Assembly: GCA_937625935.1 (NCBI GenBank) | Contig: OW569387.1 | Coordinates: 248,001-312,000, forward strand | Source of the DNA: Tetramitus jugosus | Lineage: Eukaryota; Heterolobosea; Eutetramitea; Acrasida; Vahlkampfiidae | Reading direction: 5' to 3' | DNA length: 64,000 nt | Shown here: positions 18,922 through 29,178 of the stretch, piece by piece | Layout of the letters: each line of letters starts with the position of its first letter | Position numbering within the stretch: the first letter of the stretch is position 1 | Notes under the pieces: model-generated | What the model was told of the DNA's origin: nothing | What the model saw: the letters and a program-made list of their open reading frames with translations, nothing else | Database searches by the model: none | Position numbers and translations under genes: made by a program

Positions 18922-19431
18922 ATGTCCCTAGTCATCAACTACAACCCACCAGCACTCTCACCAGAAGAGGAAGCATTCAACAGATCAATCATTTATACTT
19001 TTAAGGTACATCGTGATAACAATCCTTTCATATGGGCAACGTTACAAGAGTCATATAGCAGATCAAATGTCAGTGATCAATTGATGGCAAAGACGGTTGG
19101 TAGGTATACTTTGTCAGATGCTGAGAAGTTTAAGTATTATGAGTTAGCCAGACAGGAGTTAGAGATCATCAGATTTGTTTCCAAACAAAGTCGCAGTGAC
19201 ATCATTGAGTTTTGTTTTAGACTCAGAAGGGAAATATTCGGACAGTTCATGTGCCAACATGAAATCCATGAAATCTATTACCGTAAGCAGCCAATAATTA
19301 TCCTTCCTAGAACCAGAGATAGAAAGGGCTATTTTAATGTTGCACATTGTGATTACCAGGCTTTGCTTGATGTGTATCACACAGCTATTTATATAGTCAA
19401 GGGAAGAAATTTAATATTGGGTTGGATATGA
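18922..19431 (+). CDS. Small protein with an HMG-box-like N-terminal region
   Basis: Single-exon ORF of 169 residues with a clean ATG and a TATA-like box upstream. Residues about 32-84 (RDNNPFIWATLQESYSRSNV, then QLMAKTVGRYTLSDAEKFKY, YELARQELE) resemble an HMG box: N-x-F-I/F near the start, I/L-x-K-x-x-G-x-x-W/Y, LSDAEK then YYELA. HMG boxes bind and bend DNA; the MATA/SOX-like spacing makes a sequence-specific regulator possible. The C-terminal half (EFCFRLRREIFGQF, YRKQPIIILPRTRDRKGYFN) is not recognised. It is the only well-formed gene in a 7-kb relic-rich stretch, which argues that it is maintained. The assignment is by eye. Confidence 0.5.
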   Translation: MSLVINYNPPALSPEEEAFNRSIIYTFKVHRDNNPFIWATLQESYSRSNVSDQLMAKTVGRYTLSDAEKFKYYELARQELEIIRFVSKQSRSDIIEFCFRLRREIFGQFMCQHEIHEIYYRKQPIIILPRTRDRKGYFNVAHCDYQALLDVYHTAIYIVKGRNLILGWI

Positions 19432-19891
19432 CCAAAAAACGCAGTGTAAACCACAAAAAATCAAGAGACCATCAGATTTCTTGTGTTGCGCCGAACAGAG
19501 GAAAAACAGTCAACGTGAAAGGTAAGTATGTAAGAAATGGAATGATTGGAAACACCGCTGTCTAGTGGATATCAGTTTATTACATTTGAATGAATCATAA
19601 TGATAATTTGCTTGTTTGTAACACACCATAATCGAAATTTTATTATTCCAAAGTTTCTTCTTAATAATTCGTTTCAATTGGTGGACTCTTATATGTAATG
19701 ATCCATTTTCAATATTTTGATATCCTTGTTAAAAATTTTCGGAGAAATTTTCGGGGTTATTTGAAAGAAAATAAAGGTTCTGCTGTTTCACAGAAAGTAT
19801 ACTAGTTTTGGATGAATCTTCCATTATTTTTTGATGATCGTTTTGCACTGAGTAACAAAGAGGACACATAAAAACCCAATGAGTTCCGCAT

Positions 19892-20215
19892 TTGGATTTT
19901 AATTATGAACTTCCTTTCGAAGAGCGGTTCAAGATTGAAAATGTTAACTTCTGCGGAGGTTGGTTCGGGCAAGAAAAGCCTGAATCAAATGTCTTGTTTT
20001 CAGTCTTGATTGAAGAGTTGAAAGAAATTGAGAAAGGAATCTCCTCAATGGATCCATATGGTCGGCAGGTTTTAGTAAGAGCTCGGTGTATTAATTCCTG
20101 TTGTGATTCGCATGCTAAAGCTGCCCTCTTTTATCAACAACATGGTGAAAACGGAGCTTGTAATTTCTGTAATAATCAAGGTTGCAAAATCAACACTCGA
20201 TTTTGTTATCCCTAG
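19892..20215 (+). pseudogene. Relic resembling a CACTA/Tnp2-type transposase domain
   Basis: A 107-codon frame without an ATG start contains VRARCINSCCDSHAKAALFY, QQHGENGACNFCNNQG and RFCYP. The pattern CDxxAK-alla...qhnG-xxgCxxCxxxG...r.YP matches the region in Tnp2/Transposase_21-like proteins where the second catalytic Asp precedes a Cys pair. The frame stops at 20213-20215; later frames to about 20520 (IHGTSRTRDIKSDTFVSQG) could be its shifted continuation. No terminal inverted repeats were found. Confidence 0.4.
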
Positions 20216-21572
20216 TCTAGAAGGGCTAAATCTGATAAGTTATTGTGTTCACAAAAAATGTGTATTTCACAGAAAAATAAGATTAATTGTTAGCATCGTC
20301 CTCTCTCTTCCCTTCGATTCACGGTACCAGTCGAACAAGGGATATCAAGAGCGATACCTTTGTATCACAGGGTAAAGTTACCACTCTTACAAGACAGATA
20401 ATAATCATCCACTTTCACTCCGGCGCTAGAATAGAATTGCCGAACCTAGAATCTGTGATTTCAGATTATCTGAACCCGAAGAAAAAAGGGAATCAAGAAC
20501 ATTCCTTTGTGAGGCTAAAATAGGGGTATTATGTTATTATCTCGTTGATGTATATGTTGTTTATGTTTATAACCCATATTAGTGTTGCTTGTGTTAATAA
20601 GATTGAAATAATATCGAGTAAAGTGTCTGTTACAGTCAATCCCTTGTTGATTGGATCAATCGGAGAGGAAGAGATGATATACTCTCAAGAGATTTCGAGA
20701 TTAGTAAAAATCTTGAGAGATTTTGATGGTGTTTGTATTCACTATGTTGATGTCCTTCCTTGGCACTCAATACGGCTCAGATAATCTGAAATATCGTTGC
20801 TCTATCTGTTGCTCATTGTCGTACTATGTTCATAATGGTGTTTTTGCTCTTATGATCTATGAAAGTTGGTTTCTATTTGTTAGCTTAGGTTTGATCTGAC
20901 CTTCGGGTGTTATTTCACAAGATTTGAATGTGTAATATTAAAGTCATCATTAAAAATAGTCAAATAGAATCTTTGCTTGTAAAGTCGCTTGGATAAGGAC
21001 TCCTTCATCCTGTTGCACACTTGAAACCCACCCTGGAATAAAGTGGCAACAACTGTTGTATGTAAAAAATACTAATTACTACGCCTCCCTTTTTCAACAT
21101 CGCCCCTGAACCACATGGCACCAACACTATTTTGCTCCTTTTATTATCTAGATATCTGTGATAGCCTGGTTGAAGGATTAGGTGTGCTCAGAAACCTTGC
21201 ACAAGTTCTTTTTCGAAGACGAACTTCTCCGGAACCACAATTGATCTGATACGAAGAATCTCCTGTTTCCGCAATAAATTTGAAGCTCAGAGAGCAACAG
21301 CATAATACAAAGCAGAACACAAAGTCCTTCAACTACTTCTTTTCGCAGTTCAGCCTGTTCAAAACAGGTGTGTGGTTAGGAGCCAAAAGCCTGGTATCCG
21401 CCACATCAATCCAGTTAATACAATGTTATTGAGTAAAGACGGCTCTTCGCTGTTTCCTTTCATCCCAACCATGGTAGGAGAACCGAATTCCATGTATCTG
21501 TTAGTTTCGTTGATTGCTGGATGTCCTCATTGCTCTGACGTACGATAACTTAAGTGTGCCTCCAACGAACTG
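20216..21572. other. Relic-rich, gene-poor interval
   Basis: Only broken frames are seen. A minus-strand piece, 21332-21144, starts with a signal-peptide-like run (FVFCFVLCCCSLSFKFI). A plus-strand piece near 21370-21540 reads GIRHINPVNTMLLSKDGSS, reminiscent of the HRDLKPxNILL loop of kinases, and may belong with the kinase tail at 21840. None is an intact gene. Confidence 0.35.
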
Positions 21573-21917
21573 TTAGGGTTGTATGAGAGATTCAAAAGAG
21601 TCATAAAGAACCAACGGAACTTTCCAAACTCTGAAACTGTCAATAAAAAACTCATCTTCTGACAACTCAATCTTGACATTCTTGCCAGTGGAAAGATCTG
21701 TTCTGATGTTACCCGCATACCAGAAACCGGAAAAAGGAGGATGAGTGTAGCTCGTTTCTTCATATTGTTGTTGCTCTTTCATGTGGTAATCAATTGAGTT
21801 CATACCGTAGACTCTAAAAGCGAGCTGTATCATCCGTTTACTCGTTAATGTGTTATTGGGACGCAGATTCAACAAAACGTCCATCATTTGAAAGTATAAC
21901 AACCGAATTAGACGCAA
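21573..21917 (-). pseudogene. Orphan coding fragment, function unknown
   Basis: A 114-codon minus-strand frame reads RVYGMNSIDYHMKEQQQYEE, PFSGFWYAGNIRTDLSTGKN and DEFFIDSFRVWKVPLVLYDS. It looks like genuine protein sequence. It overlaps the plus-strand kinase remnant by about 80 bp, has no proper start context and continues in another frame after 21573. A severed gene end is the likely reading. Confidence 0.35.
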
Positions 21918-22066
21918 TAAAGAGAGTGGAAAGGCGTGATAACATCACTTATTTTACTTCAAGATTTAGCATAAACGCTCTCGCCTCTGTTCCTGCTCAA
22001 ATCCGCAAGAACGGAACTCACGACAATTGGGTGGATGTCGAACAAAAACGACTTCTGTTTTACTAG
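21840..22066 (+). pseudogene. C-terminal end of a TKL-type protein kinase domain (relic)
   Basis: Reads MCYWDADSTKRPSFESITTE then LDAIKR, the CW-D-x-D-x-x-x-R-P-S/T-F motif of kinase subdomain XI as in tyrosine-kinase-like enzymes, followed by about 40 residues to a TAG near 22064. The rest of the catalytic domain is absent from this frame upstream. Confidence 0.5.
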
Positions 22067-22446
22067 AATGAAAATGGGACCACTACTCGGAATAGAGTGT
22101 AATCCCACGAGCCACTTTGTGACTCTGAACTGTGAGGCAGTTACGAAGAAATAATCAGTAAATTGGTTGCTTTGGTTGTTTAGACAGAGTAGTTAGCAGT
22201 AGTACCTCTCTTTTTGATCACCGAGGTTTCCTCGTTGTGAAAGGGTATCAATGTGGGATAACAGCTTGTTCGGAACAGTCAAGTTTTCCAAAAAGACTCC
22301 ATTGCTGAGGGTTCTCGAGTCGTCTCCTATCTCTCGTCAAGCTACCATGGTTTTCGAATTTGTTTCGAAATAAAGATGTTGGCAAGGCTGCGTTCGGAAA
22401 CACTACCAAAGGAGAGAAACCCTTTGCGGTTGATGATGATGTGCCC

Positions 22447-25400
22447 ATGTCATCTCATGACACCAAGAACAAACACTTACAAGCCAAGACAGGTTCTACT
22501 GAACAACAACAAGACAATTCTGGTAGTTCTGATGTTGGTCAACAAAGAGAAGAAGAAGCAAATAACAACGACACTGAACTAGGTGTCCATGCTTGGCAAA
22601 GGGACCCAGAAAGAGACAAGATTCTCGGGTTTTTCTTCATTGCGGGTCAACCCATTCCCAGAGACATCTTTCATTCAATCATGTTGTTCATTCCGGCTTT
22701 TCCCTATTATTTCATGTTGAGATCGGTGTGTTCTCAATGGCTGTACGAATTCCAAGAACAAATCTATGGTAATGTCACGTACTTGAGTCTGGTGGATGAT
22801 GGCAGGCCAAAGTATTATCTCCGTAGGTGTGGTGACGATGGTAAGCAAGAATTGGTTTCATTCAAATCAATTGATTTCACAGGAAAGGGATGTCGATTGG
22901 ACGAAGTAGATTATAGAACCAAAAACTATAACAGGACTGCTATATTTGAGTTCTTGGCGAATGTGTTTTCCAATGTGAAGCATCTTCGGTTGGACATGGG
23001 CACCTTTTTCTGTCGACCCAACCTCAATCATTGTCTCAGAACTCTGTTACCAAAGCTAACTCGACTGGAAACATTTGATGTGTTGGGAACGAATCAAGCT
23101 TACTTGAAGCGTCACGCTTGGGGAGGGTCAACTTCGATAACCGAACTAGAATTGGACACTATTGCTCGTTCATTACCAAGTTCGACAAAAAACCTTAATT
23201 TCATTGGTGTGTACTTCAACTATAGTCGTGCTTTGGAGCTGCTCACAATCTTTTCAGGAACGGGAAGATCGGTAAGAGATATGTCGTATCCAAGTCATTC
23301 TCCTAAATAATAGGACACCAATCACTGTGGATATTCAGCACCTTACTTTACCCTACTTGTGCTTGAATTCCTCTTATTCGCCCAATGGGCCAACGTTGAA
23401 GGTTGATGGGGAACGCATCAAACAAATGTATTCACACTTTGAAGTGTCAATAGTGGGGCCAAATACTGATTCGTCCCGTCTACAGGTGCCTGTTGTTTCC
23501 TATGTTAATTATCTGAATTACATGTCAAAGAAAGAGGGAATTGTCCTATCACACATGGGATGCGCTCTGAGAACAGAGACCAAAGAAATACTCGAAACAA
23601 CAATCGATATGGCTGTTAGGGAATATCCTTATTTCTGCCCTCTTCTCTCCCTACCAGCATTGAGGACTAAGTCTTTGCTTTCTCCATACACGAAATTAGA
23701 TGCAAACTTCGTTTTCCAAGATGCGAGCACAGGTGTTAAAGCCTTGGAGTTGCTCACAAATCCTGATCGAATGAAATATCCAGAATTAGTACTGAATGTC
23801 AATAGTCCGTTAGATTGGAACAGCGGGTGTACGCTCCTAAGTCACCTGATATCCCAATGTTCAAACGAGGAAGGATTGACATTGATTAAGGCATTAGTAG
23901 AGGATTACAAAGCTTCGTTGGCTGTAAATGGAGTTCGTAACTATCTTGCAGAACTGATGGCTACTCATCTGCCTCATACTACCCACTGGACCAATCTAAT
24001 GAAATACTTGTTGTCGATCAAACCTGAGTTAATAGTTCTTGGAAATCCACAAGGAATCATTGTCGATGATCAAAGGAATCTCCCACTCATCCAATTGTTC
24101 CTCCAAGAACATCACGCGTCAGACTGTTTGGGTGATGTCAAATACTTAGTATCAGCAGGAGCCTCACTCACACAAGTGGACGAAGACGGAAATAACGTTC
24201 TTCATGCCGCCTATAAGTCTGTGCGAATTGATGTGGTGGAATATCTTCAGTCGGTGTGTCCTGAGAATTTATTGTTCGAAAGAAACAAAATTGGCCAAAC
24301 TCCTATCGAGCAAATTTTTCCACCGAACAGTTATCTCGAATATCTTGATATTACTGTTCAAATCCGATTCCTGCGTCATATGACCAAGTTGCCTTGCTTC
24401 AAGAATCAACCGTTGCAAAGCTACAAGACATCATGTGGCAATTTACTACACAGTGCTTCGTCAAGTTCTAATATACAAATAATCCAATGGTTGTTGAGTA
24501 ATGGTTTTGATGGAAACGCATTGAACGAGAAGGGCGAAAACGCTCTATTCTATTCCAAAACAGGCCCAACAAGTCAATTTTATGGGTATAATCATGCACG
24601 GCCAGGGAGTAATCTCACTATCAAGCAAGATTCCTATGTGGATGAATATGCTTCTGAATTGATCAAATCAGGAGCAAAAGTTGACCTTGAAAACAACGAG
24701 GGACAAACTGTTGTGACTTCAGCACTTCGAAACAACAATTACGCACTGATTAATATTAATGTTCAGAAGCCATCCATCTCGTCCAAACCACTGTCCACAC
24801 TCTTAAGCCCAAGAATGCAAAATGGATTCAATGCTTTGCATTACATCTTCAACAAGATGGTCAATGTAACGGATTTATGGACGTCCACGAGCAAAAAGCA
24901 AAAGGTATTCCAGCTCGGCTCTTATCCTGTGGCAAAGCATTGCGCACTACTTTGTCTTGAGCACTACCCTGAAATGCTATATGAACGATCCGAATCATCA
25001 CAAGACGAGGACCTCAAAGATATTTCTGGTGTTAGTCCTCTTCAGATTTTGCTCGAAGCATCAAAAGTTTTATTCTTGTTGAATGAGTTATCGATCAAGC
25101 TGAGTGCTATTGCCAATAAGCCTGTTTTTTCAAGCCAGAGTTCTGATGTTGTAGCTCCTATTCCTGTAATGTATCTCGCGTTAGAGGTAGCAATAGAGAC
25201 TCCAATGTTCGACAAATTGATGAATTATACGAACAACGTACTCGTCCGAGACGAAACACAGGGAACGAAACCAAACCTTTTGCATATTGCTGCCGAAAGA
25301 GATGCCTCTCTATGTCAGTGCATCATCAAGCATTGGAAGAAGAAGTATAATAACAAGGAAGAGCTGTCTAAATTGATAAGCATGCCGCTAGAAAATGGTG

Positions 25401-26181
25401 TCGTTGATGGACGAAAGCCCAGAAATGCCGCCCTGATAGCTTGTATGTTGGGTAGCTACGAAATCTTTTCCGTGCTCTGGCCGACTTGGCTTGAAATGCT
25501 AGTGCAAGTACCGTCTGAGGTAGTTGATACCGAAGAAGGAAGTGGCATCCAGCGTTTGAGCACAATGCAACTCATAGTGTCAGAGATTGCAGGCTACATG
25601 TTCAGTTGGCTAGTTCGTCACTATTGTGATGAGACATTGTTGGATCGTGCTGTGAGGGTTGTTGACAACAGAACAGGGAACACTCTCTTGCACTTGTTGA
25701 CAAGTGGTACCCACTACTCATTTGTCGGCAATGATTTATCTTCTATTCTACATTCTACTGTCTGTTGTTGATCGATTCAAGGTGGAGGGTGATGCACCAA
25801 CAGAAACAAAGGGGTCCAAGACAAAACTACCCTCTCTTGATCACCTGAACACCAAAGATCTGACAGAGTTTGTCAATTTCAAGAACAAGATTGGTAGGAC
25901 GTGCAGTGAACTCTCTACAACCAATTCTACATGATCTGCTCGTCTTTGGAGCTAATCTTGAGATTAAGGATTCTGATGGCAAAACACCTTTACTCATGGG
26001 CAGTTCGGCCACCTTTATTGTTAAAAACTTCTTGAATATGAGGGATGGTAAGTCAGAAAAGAGAAAGGCCACAAGGAAGAAAGAGGCTGATGATGAAGAA
26101 TCGGATAATGTTGAAGAAGATGATGATGGCGACTATGGCTCAAGTAACCCAAGAAAGAGAATAAGAATGACGAATGACTAA
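22447..26181 (+). CDS. F-box / leucine-rich / ankyrin-repeat protein, 3' end disrupted
   Basis: Exon 1 is 22447-23271 and exon 2 starts at 23339, after a 67-bp phase-0 intron (GTAAGA...TTCAG). Exon 1 has a Gln/Asn-rich start, an F-box (IPRDIFHSIMLFIPAFPYYF, then RSVCSQWLYE) and LRR-like strands (NVKHLRLDMG, LTRLETFDVLG). Exon 2 (to about 25723) has ankyrin units: SAGASLTQVDEDGNNVLHAA, NLLHSASSSSNIQIIQWLLS, SGAKVDLENNEGQTVVTSAL, KPNLLHIAAERDASLCQ and NRTGNTLLHLLTSG. A possible second intron, 25724-25781 with donor GTCGGC, restores phase into VEGDAPTETK and FVNFKNKIGRT. A +1 shift at about 25902 is then needed to reach LLVFGANLEIKDSDGKTPLL and the acidic, basic tail ending RKRIRMTND. The shift is a mutation, an assembly error or an unrecognised feature. 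Likely a substrate adaptor of an SCF ubiquitin ligase. Confidence 0.65.
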
Positions 26182-26236
26182 GAAATAAGTTCTTTACTAA
26201 AGTAATTTTGGTATGGGATACTAAAGAATTCGTGTA

Positions 26237-27628
26237 TTACATCTTTGTGACAACTGTTGTATCAGAATAGAGTCCCTTTTGCTGAGTCGCGAATAGTTTG
26301 TTGGAGAAGGTGGAGTGACTCTTCGGCACACTGTACAATAGGGCGTGGTTCCCGGTTGAAGGACAGGCTATTAGGAGTTCATTGTTATAGAATGAATTCG
26401 TCGAAACCCAGGGCACATAAACTTCAGAAACCGAACTTATATCCTTCTCGAGTTGAATCATCGAATGCTCCTGATCAGAACTCACGAACACTCTGGATCC
26501 GCAAGTATAAGTTATTCCTTGCTTTGTACTAAACACTGTAAAATTCACTCCACAACTGAAATCGAGCACAGTTCCAATCGACAGAGGAATCTGAGTGACG
26601 ATCAATTGATTGCCAATAGTAGGAAGTCCCAGAGCGCCGTGTGAGTTCTCTCCACAACCATAAAAATTGTTTGAGTGTGTTCGAAACACAGTGAAATAAC
26701 TTCCACATCTTGCATCAACAACTTTCTCATCTGGTGGAACACCATTCACCAAAGTGGGACTCACTACATTGATTGGATAAAAAGAGTTCAATCCACATTG
26801 GCCATGGCCATTATGACCCCAAGCATATGCTGACCCATCCTCTGCAATCACTATAGAATGCCATTGACCACACTGTACCTTCTTAATTACCTTCAATCCA
26901 CAGAGATCCGGATGATCTACTCCGAGAGGAGTGCGACTCTCTCTGTTATTGCTCCCTTGACCGAGAGAGCCAAATCCACAGTACCCGGAAGAATAAACAC
27001 AATTGTCAACCGTTACAAACACTGTATGAAATGCACCGGGTGAAACACACTTTAACTTTTTGCCCTCGACTCTGTCCAATCTCAAAGCACAAAATATCTT
27101 GTCATCCCAAGTTGATCTTCCGCACTCCCCATGATTGTTGAACCCTGCGAAGAACACAGACTCGTATCCTTCACTGATGAAGAATGAATGGAGACCTCCG
27201 CAAGTTGTTTCAACAATATCACAATAGGACAACTCTGGTATCAGTGTCACCTGGTTCAAGAAGGGAATCGTATCAGGTAGCGCACAAGCACCATTAGAAT
27301 TACTACCACAACAAAATACGCGCCTCTGATTGGTCACAAACAGTGAGTGAAATTGACCACAGGACACATGCTGCACGTACTCACCTGGCTGAAACAATTC
27401 CTTCTCAGATGGAAACTCCTGTCCGATGGTTCCATATTGCACCACTTGAACAAACGACTCGACAAGATCATTGGTGCTACCACTCGATGACCCCAGAACA
27501 AGATACTCGTGGCTTTCCTCTGTATACTTGTTGTCCTCATAGTATGCACGATTGAATCCAGTTTGATCAACTTGGGTGTCGCCAGCACCAAAGACATTCA
27601 ACCCTCTTTGAACTTTTTCTTGTGACAT
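26237..27628 (-). CDS. RCC1-repeat (beta-propeller) protein
   Basis: A 463-residue ORF from the first ATG. It carries RCC1-type repeats across most of its length: VQHVSCGQFHSLFVTNQRRV then FCCGSNSNGACALP, ETTCGGLHSFFISEGYESVF then FAGFNNHGECG, VSPGAFHTVFVTVDNCVYSS then GYCGFGSLGQG, KKVQCGQWHSIVIAEDGSAY then AWGHNGHGQCG, and DARCGSYFTVFRTHSNNFYG then CGENSHGALG. The cycle CG.xH(S/T)xxx...xxxWG.N..GQ(C/L)G is diagnostic. Such propellers act as exchange factors or scaffolds; nothing here identifies the partner. It converges with the F-box/ankyrin gene across about 55 bp. Confidence 0.88.
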   Translation of the reverse strand: MSQEKVQRGLNVFGAGDTQVDQTGFNRAYYEDNKYTEESHEYLVLGSSSGSTNDLVESFVQVVQYGTIGQEFPSEKELFQPGEYVQHVSCGQFHSLFVTNQRRVFCCGSNSNGACALPDTIPFLNQVTLIPELSYCDIVETTCGGLHSFFISEGYESVFFAGFNNHGECGRSTWDDKIFCALRLDRVEGKKLKCVSPGAFHTVFVTVDNCVYSSGYCGFGSLGQGSNNRESRTPLGVDHPDLCGLKVIKKVQCGQWHSIVIAEDGSAYAWGHNGHGQCGLNSFYPINVVSPTLVNGVPPDEKVVDARCGSYFTVFRTHSNNFYGCGENSHGALGLPTIGNQLIVTQIPLSIGTVLDFSCGVNFTVFSTKQGITYTCGSRVFVSSDQEHSMIQLEKDISSVSEVYVPWVSTNSFYNNELLIACPSTGNHALLYSVPKSHSTFSNKLFATQQKGLYSDTTVVTKM

Positions 27629-27696
27629 TTCTCTCTGCTTGTTGTTCGTTTGATGTGTGAACTTTTGGGCCAAAGTTCAAATGCAAAAAGTTCTAT

Positions 27697-28275
27697 TTAT
27701 TTAATTTTGTGTGAAAGCCACTCAAAAGCTTCCTTGATGCCTTGTTCATTCACTACAGATGTCATAAATACTTCGAGTGGTCTGGTGGCAGGCTTATCAG
27801 TGTTAGATTTTCCAGTTGTCTGAAGTCCCAATACACTGCGAAGTTCCATTTCTGTGATTGCATCGTGTCTGTCAGACTTGCTGCCCAAGATCATTACAGG
27901 GGTACTGGCAATCATCTCGTCATACAACAAGCCATACAGTTCTTTCTTTGCTTCATCGAAGCGATACTTTTCATTTGCACCCACCATGAACACAATACCT
28001 TGAATATCAATAAAGTATTGTTTCCAAAGAGTTCGAGCAGCTTTCTGACCTCCGAGGTCAAATGCTGTCATTGTACAATTTCCAACCTTTACCGTATCTC
28101 GATTGGAGTACTGAGTAGGTGCATGTTGAATCATTTTACCTGAGCGCAGGTAGTGACACAAGGTGGTTTTGCCGGCATTGTCCAATCCAAGAAAGAGAAC
28201 TTTGCTTGGTGTTGGTGTGATGAACAGAGAACTGATCCATGAGAAGAAGTCAAAAAAGTAGGATACGAGAAACAT
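27697..28275 (-). CDS. SAR1-family small GTPase (divergent)
   Basis: 192 residues without intron. The N-terminus is the hydrophobic SAR1 type (MFLVSYFFDFFSWISSLF), the P-loop is GLDNAGKTTL, and the C-terminal part is typical (RPLEVFMTSVVNEQG, FEWLSHKI). SAR1 recruits the COPII coat at ER exit sites. Several positions are unusual: switch I reads HAPTQYSNRDTV with Asn where the Mg-binding Thr is expected; switch II is DLGGQ, the Arf form, where SAR1 normally has DLGGH; the guanine motif is SKSD for NKxD. It may be a second, specialised SAR1 paralog. It is followed 69 bp later by the RCC1-repeat gene on the same strand, with no sign of shared regulation. Confidence 0.85.
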   Translation of the reverse strand: MFLVSYFFDFFSWISSLFITPTPSKVLFLGLDNAGKTTLCHYLRSGKMIQHAPTQYSNRDTVKVGNCTMTAFDLGGQKAARTLWKQYFIDIQGIVFMVGANEKYRFDEAKKELYGLLYDEMIASTPVMILGSKSDRHDAITEMELRSVLGLQTTGKSNTDKPATRPLEVFMTSVVNEQGIKEAFEWLSHKIK

Positions 28276-29178
28276 GATTCCTTATGAGCAAGTGTTTGTT
28301 TTGTACAGAGGTAAGGGTATGCTTTTGAATATGGCAGTTGGTACCAGGTCAGCTATTTAAGTTTGTGTTATTTGTTTGTAAGTATGAGGACTCTCCTGGA
28401 AAATGTCCTCCAGTTTAATTCTGTTTCCGAAAATTGAACGCGTGTTCTCTCTGACGCACCAGGCTAACCACATGTCTCCGTTCACTGTGCTCTGACGAAC
28501 AAAATGACAAATTTAGTGCAGGCAAACACAACAATAGTGCAGACCATATCTTCTTCCTCTTCTTTATGGCATGATCTGAACTCACTCCCCATTCTTCGAA
28601 AAAAAAAGCATGTTGCTTCTGAACTCAAAAAAAGGTGGCAAACAACTCAAAGAGAGCAGCACATCCATCGATGACAGAGGAAGCGCAACCACAACCTGAT
28701 TTCCAACAATCATCATCAGAAGAACAACAACAGCAAGTCGACAATAACAATACGGAAAGTGATGAAAAGAGGACAAAAAAGAGCGAAACCTGATCGTTCC
28801 GTTCAGAATCAGCAACCAAGACCAACGAATAGACCCATTGGTAAGAAAATGATGCGATTCACAAAGAACGACGAAGCTACATGAGACATATGACGATCGT
28901 GTACAATGTCGTCATCCTATCCCTTGAGATTCCTCATTTTCGTCGTCAAGCTTACCTTTCTGAAATCCTCCGACTGCGGCGTAAATAATTTGAGTCAGGG
29001 GAAATTTGTAATTATCCCGAGAGGAGGTGGTCTTGCTTCTGTGTGTTATCTTGTTTTTTTGTGTGTGCATCGAAGTTCACTGAAGCAAACAACAACAAAA
29101 CACTCAAAGTCGTGGATACTGGTCCAATCATCATAAAATCTTTATTGAAGTCGAAACATCCTTCCAAAGAGAAGATTC
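28276..29178. other. Intergenic region with an unresolved possible small gene
   Basis: Divergent gap between the SAR1-like and GPCR genes. A short plus-strand frame from ATG 28762 reads MKRGQKRAKPDRSVQNQQPR and reaches a good donor, G|GTAAGAAAATG at 28841; a possible exon further on ends AYLSEILRLRRK with a stop near 28980. An overlapping 40-codon Gln/Glu-rich frame starts at ATG 28671. Neither is convincing alone. Confidence 0.25.

Noticed and set aside
25894-25906. A 13-bp intron that would restore the ankyrin frame
   Set aside because: The phases fit, but introns this short are not known outside a few special lineages, and all other introns here are 63 bp or longer.
28841-28866. 26-bp intron joining two small frames into a 65-residue Arg-rich protein
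   Set aside because: Too short for this genome's introns and without support from a recognisable protein family.
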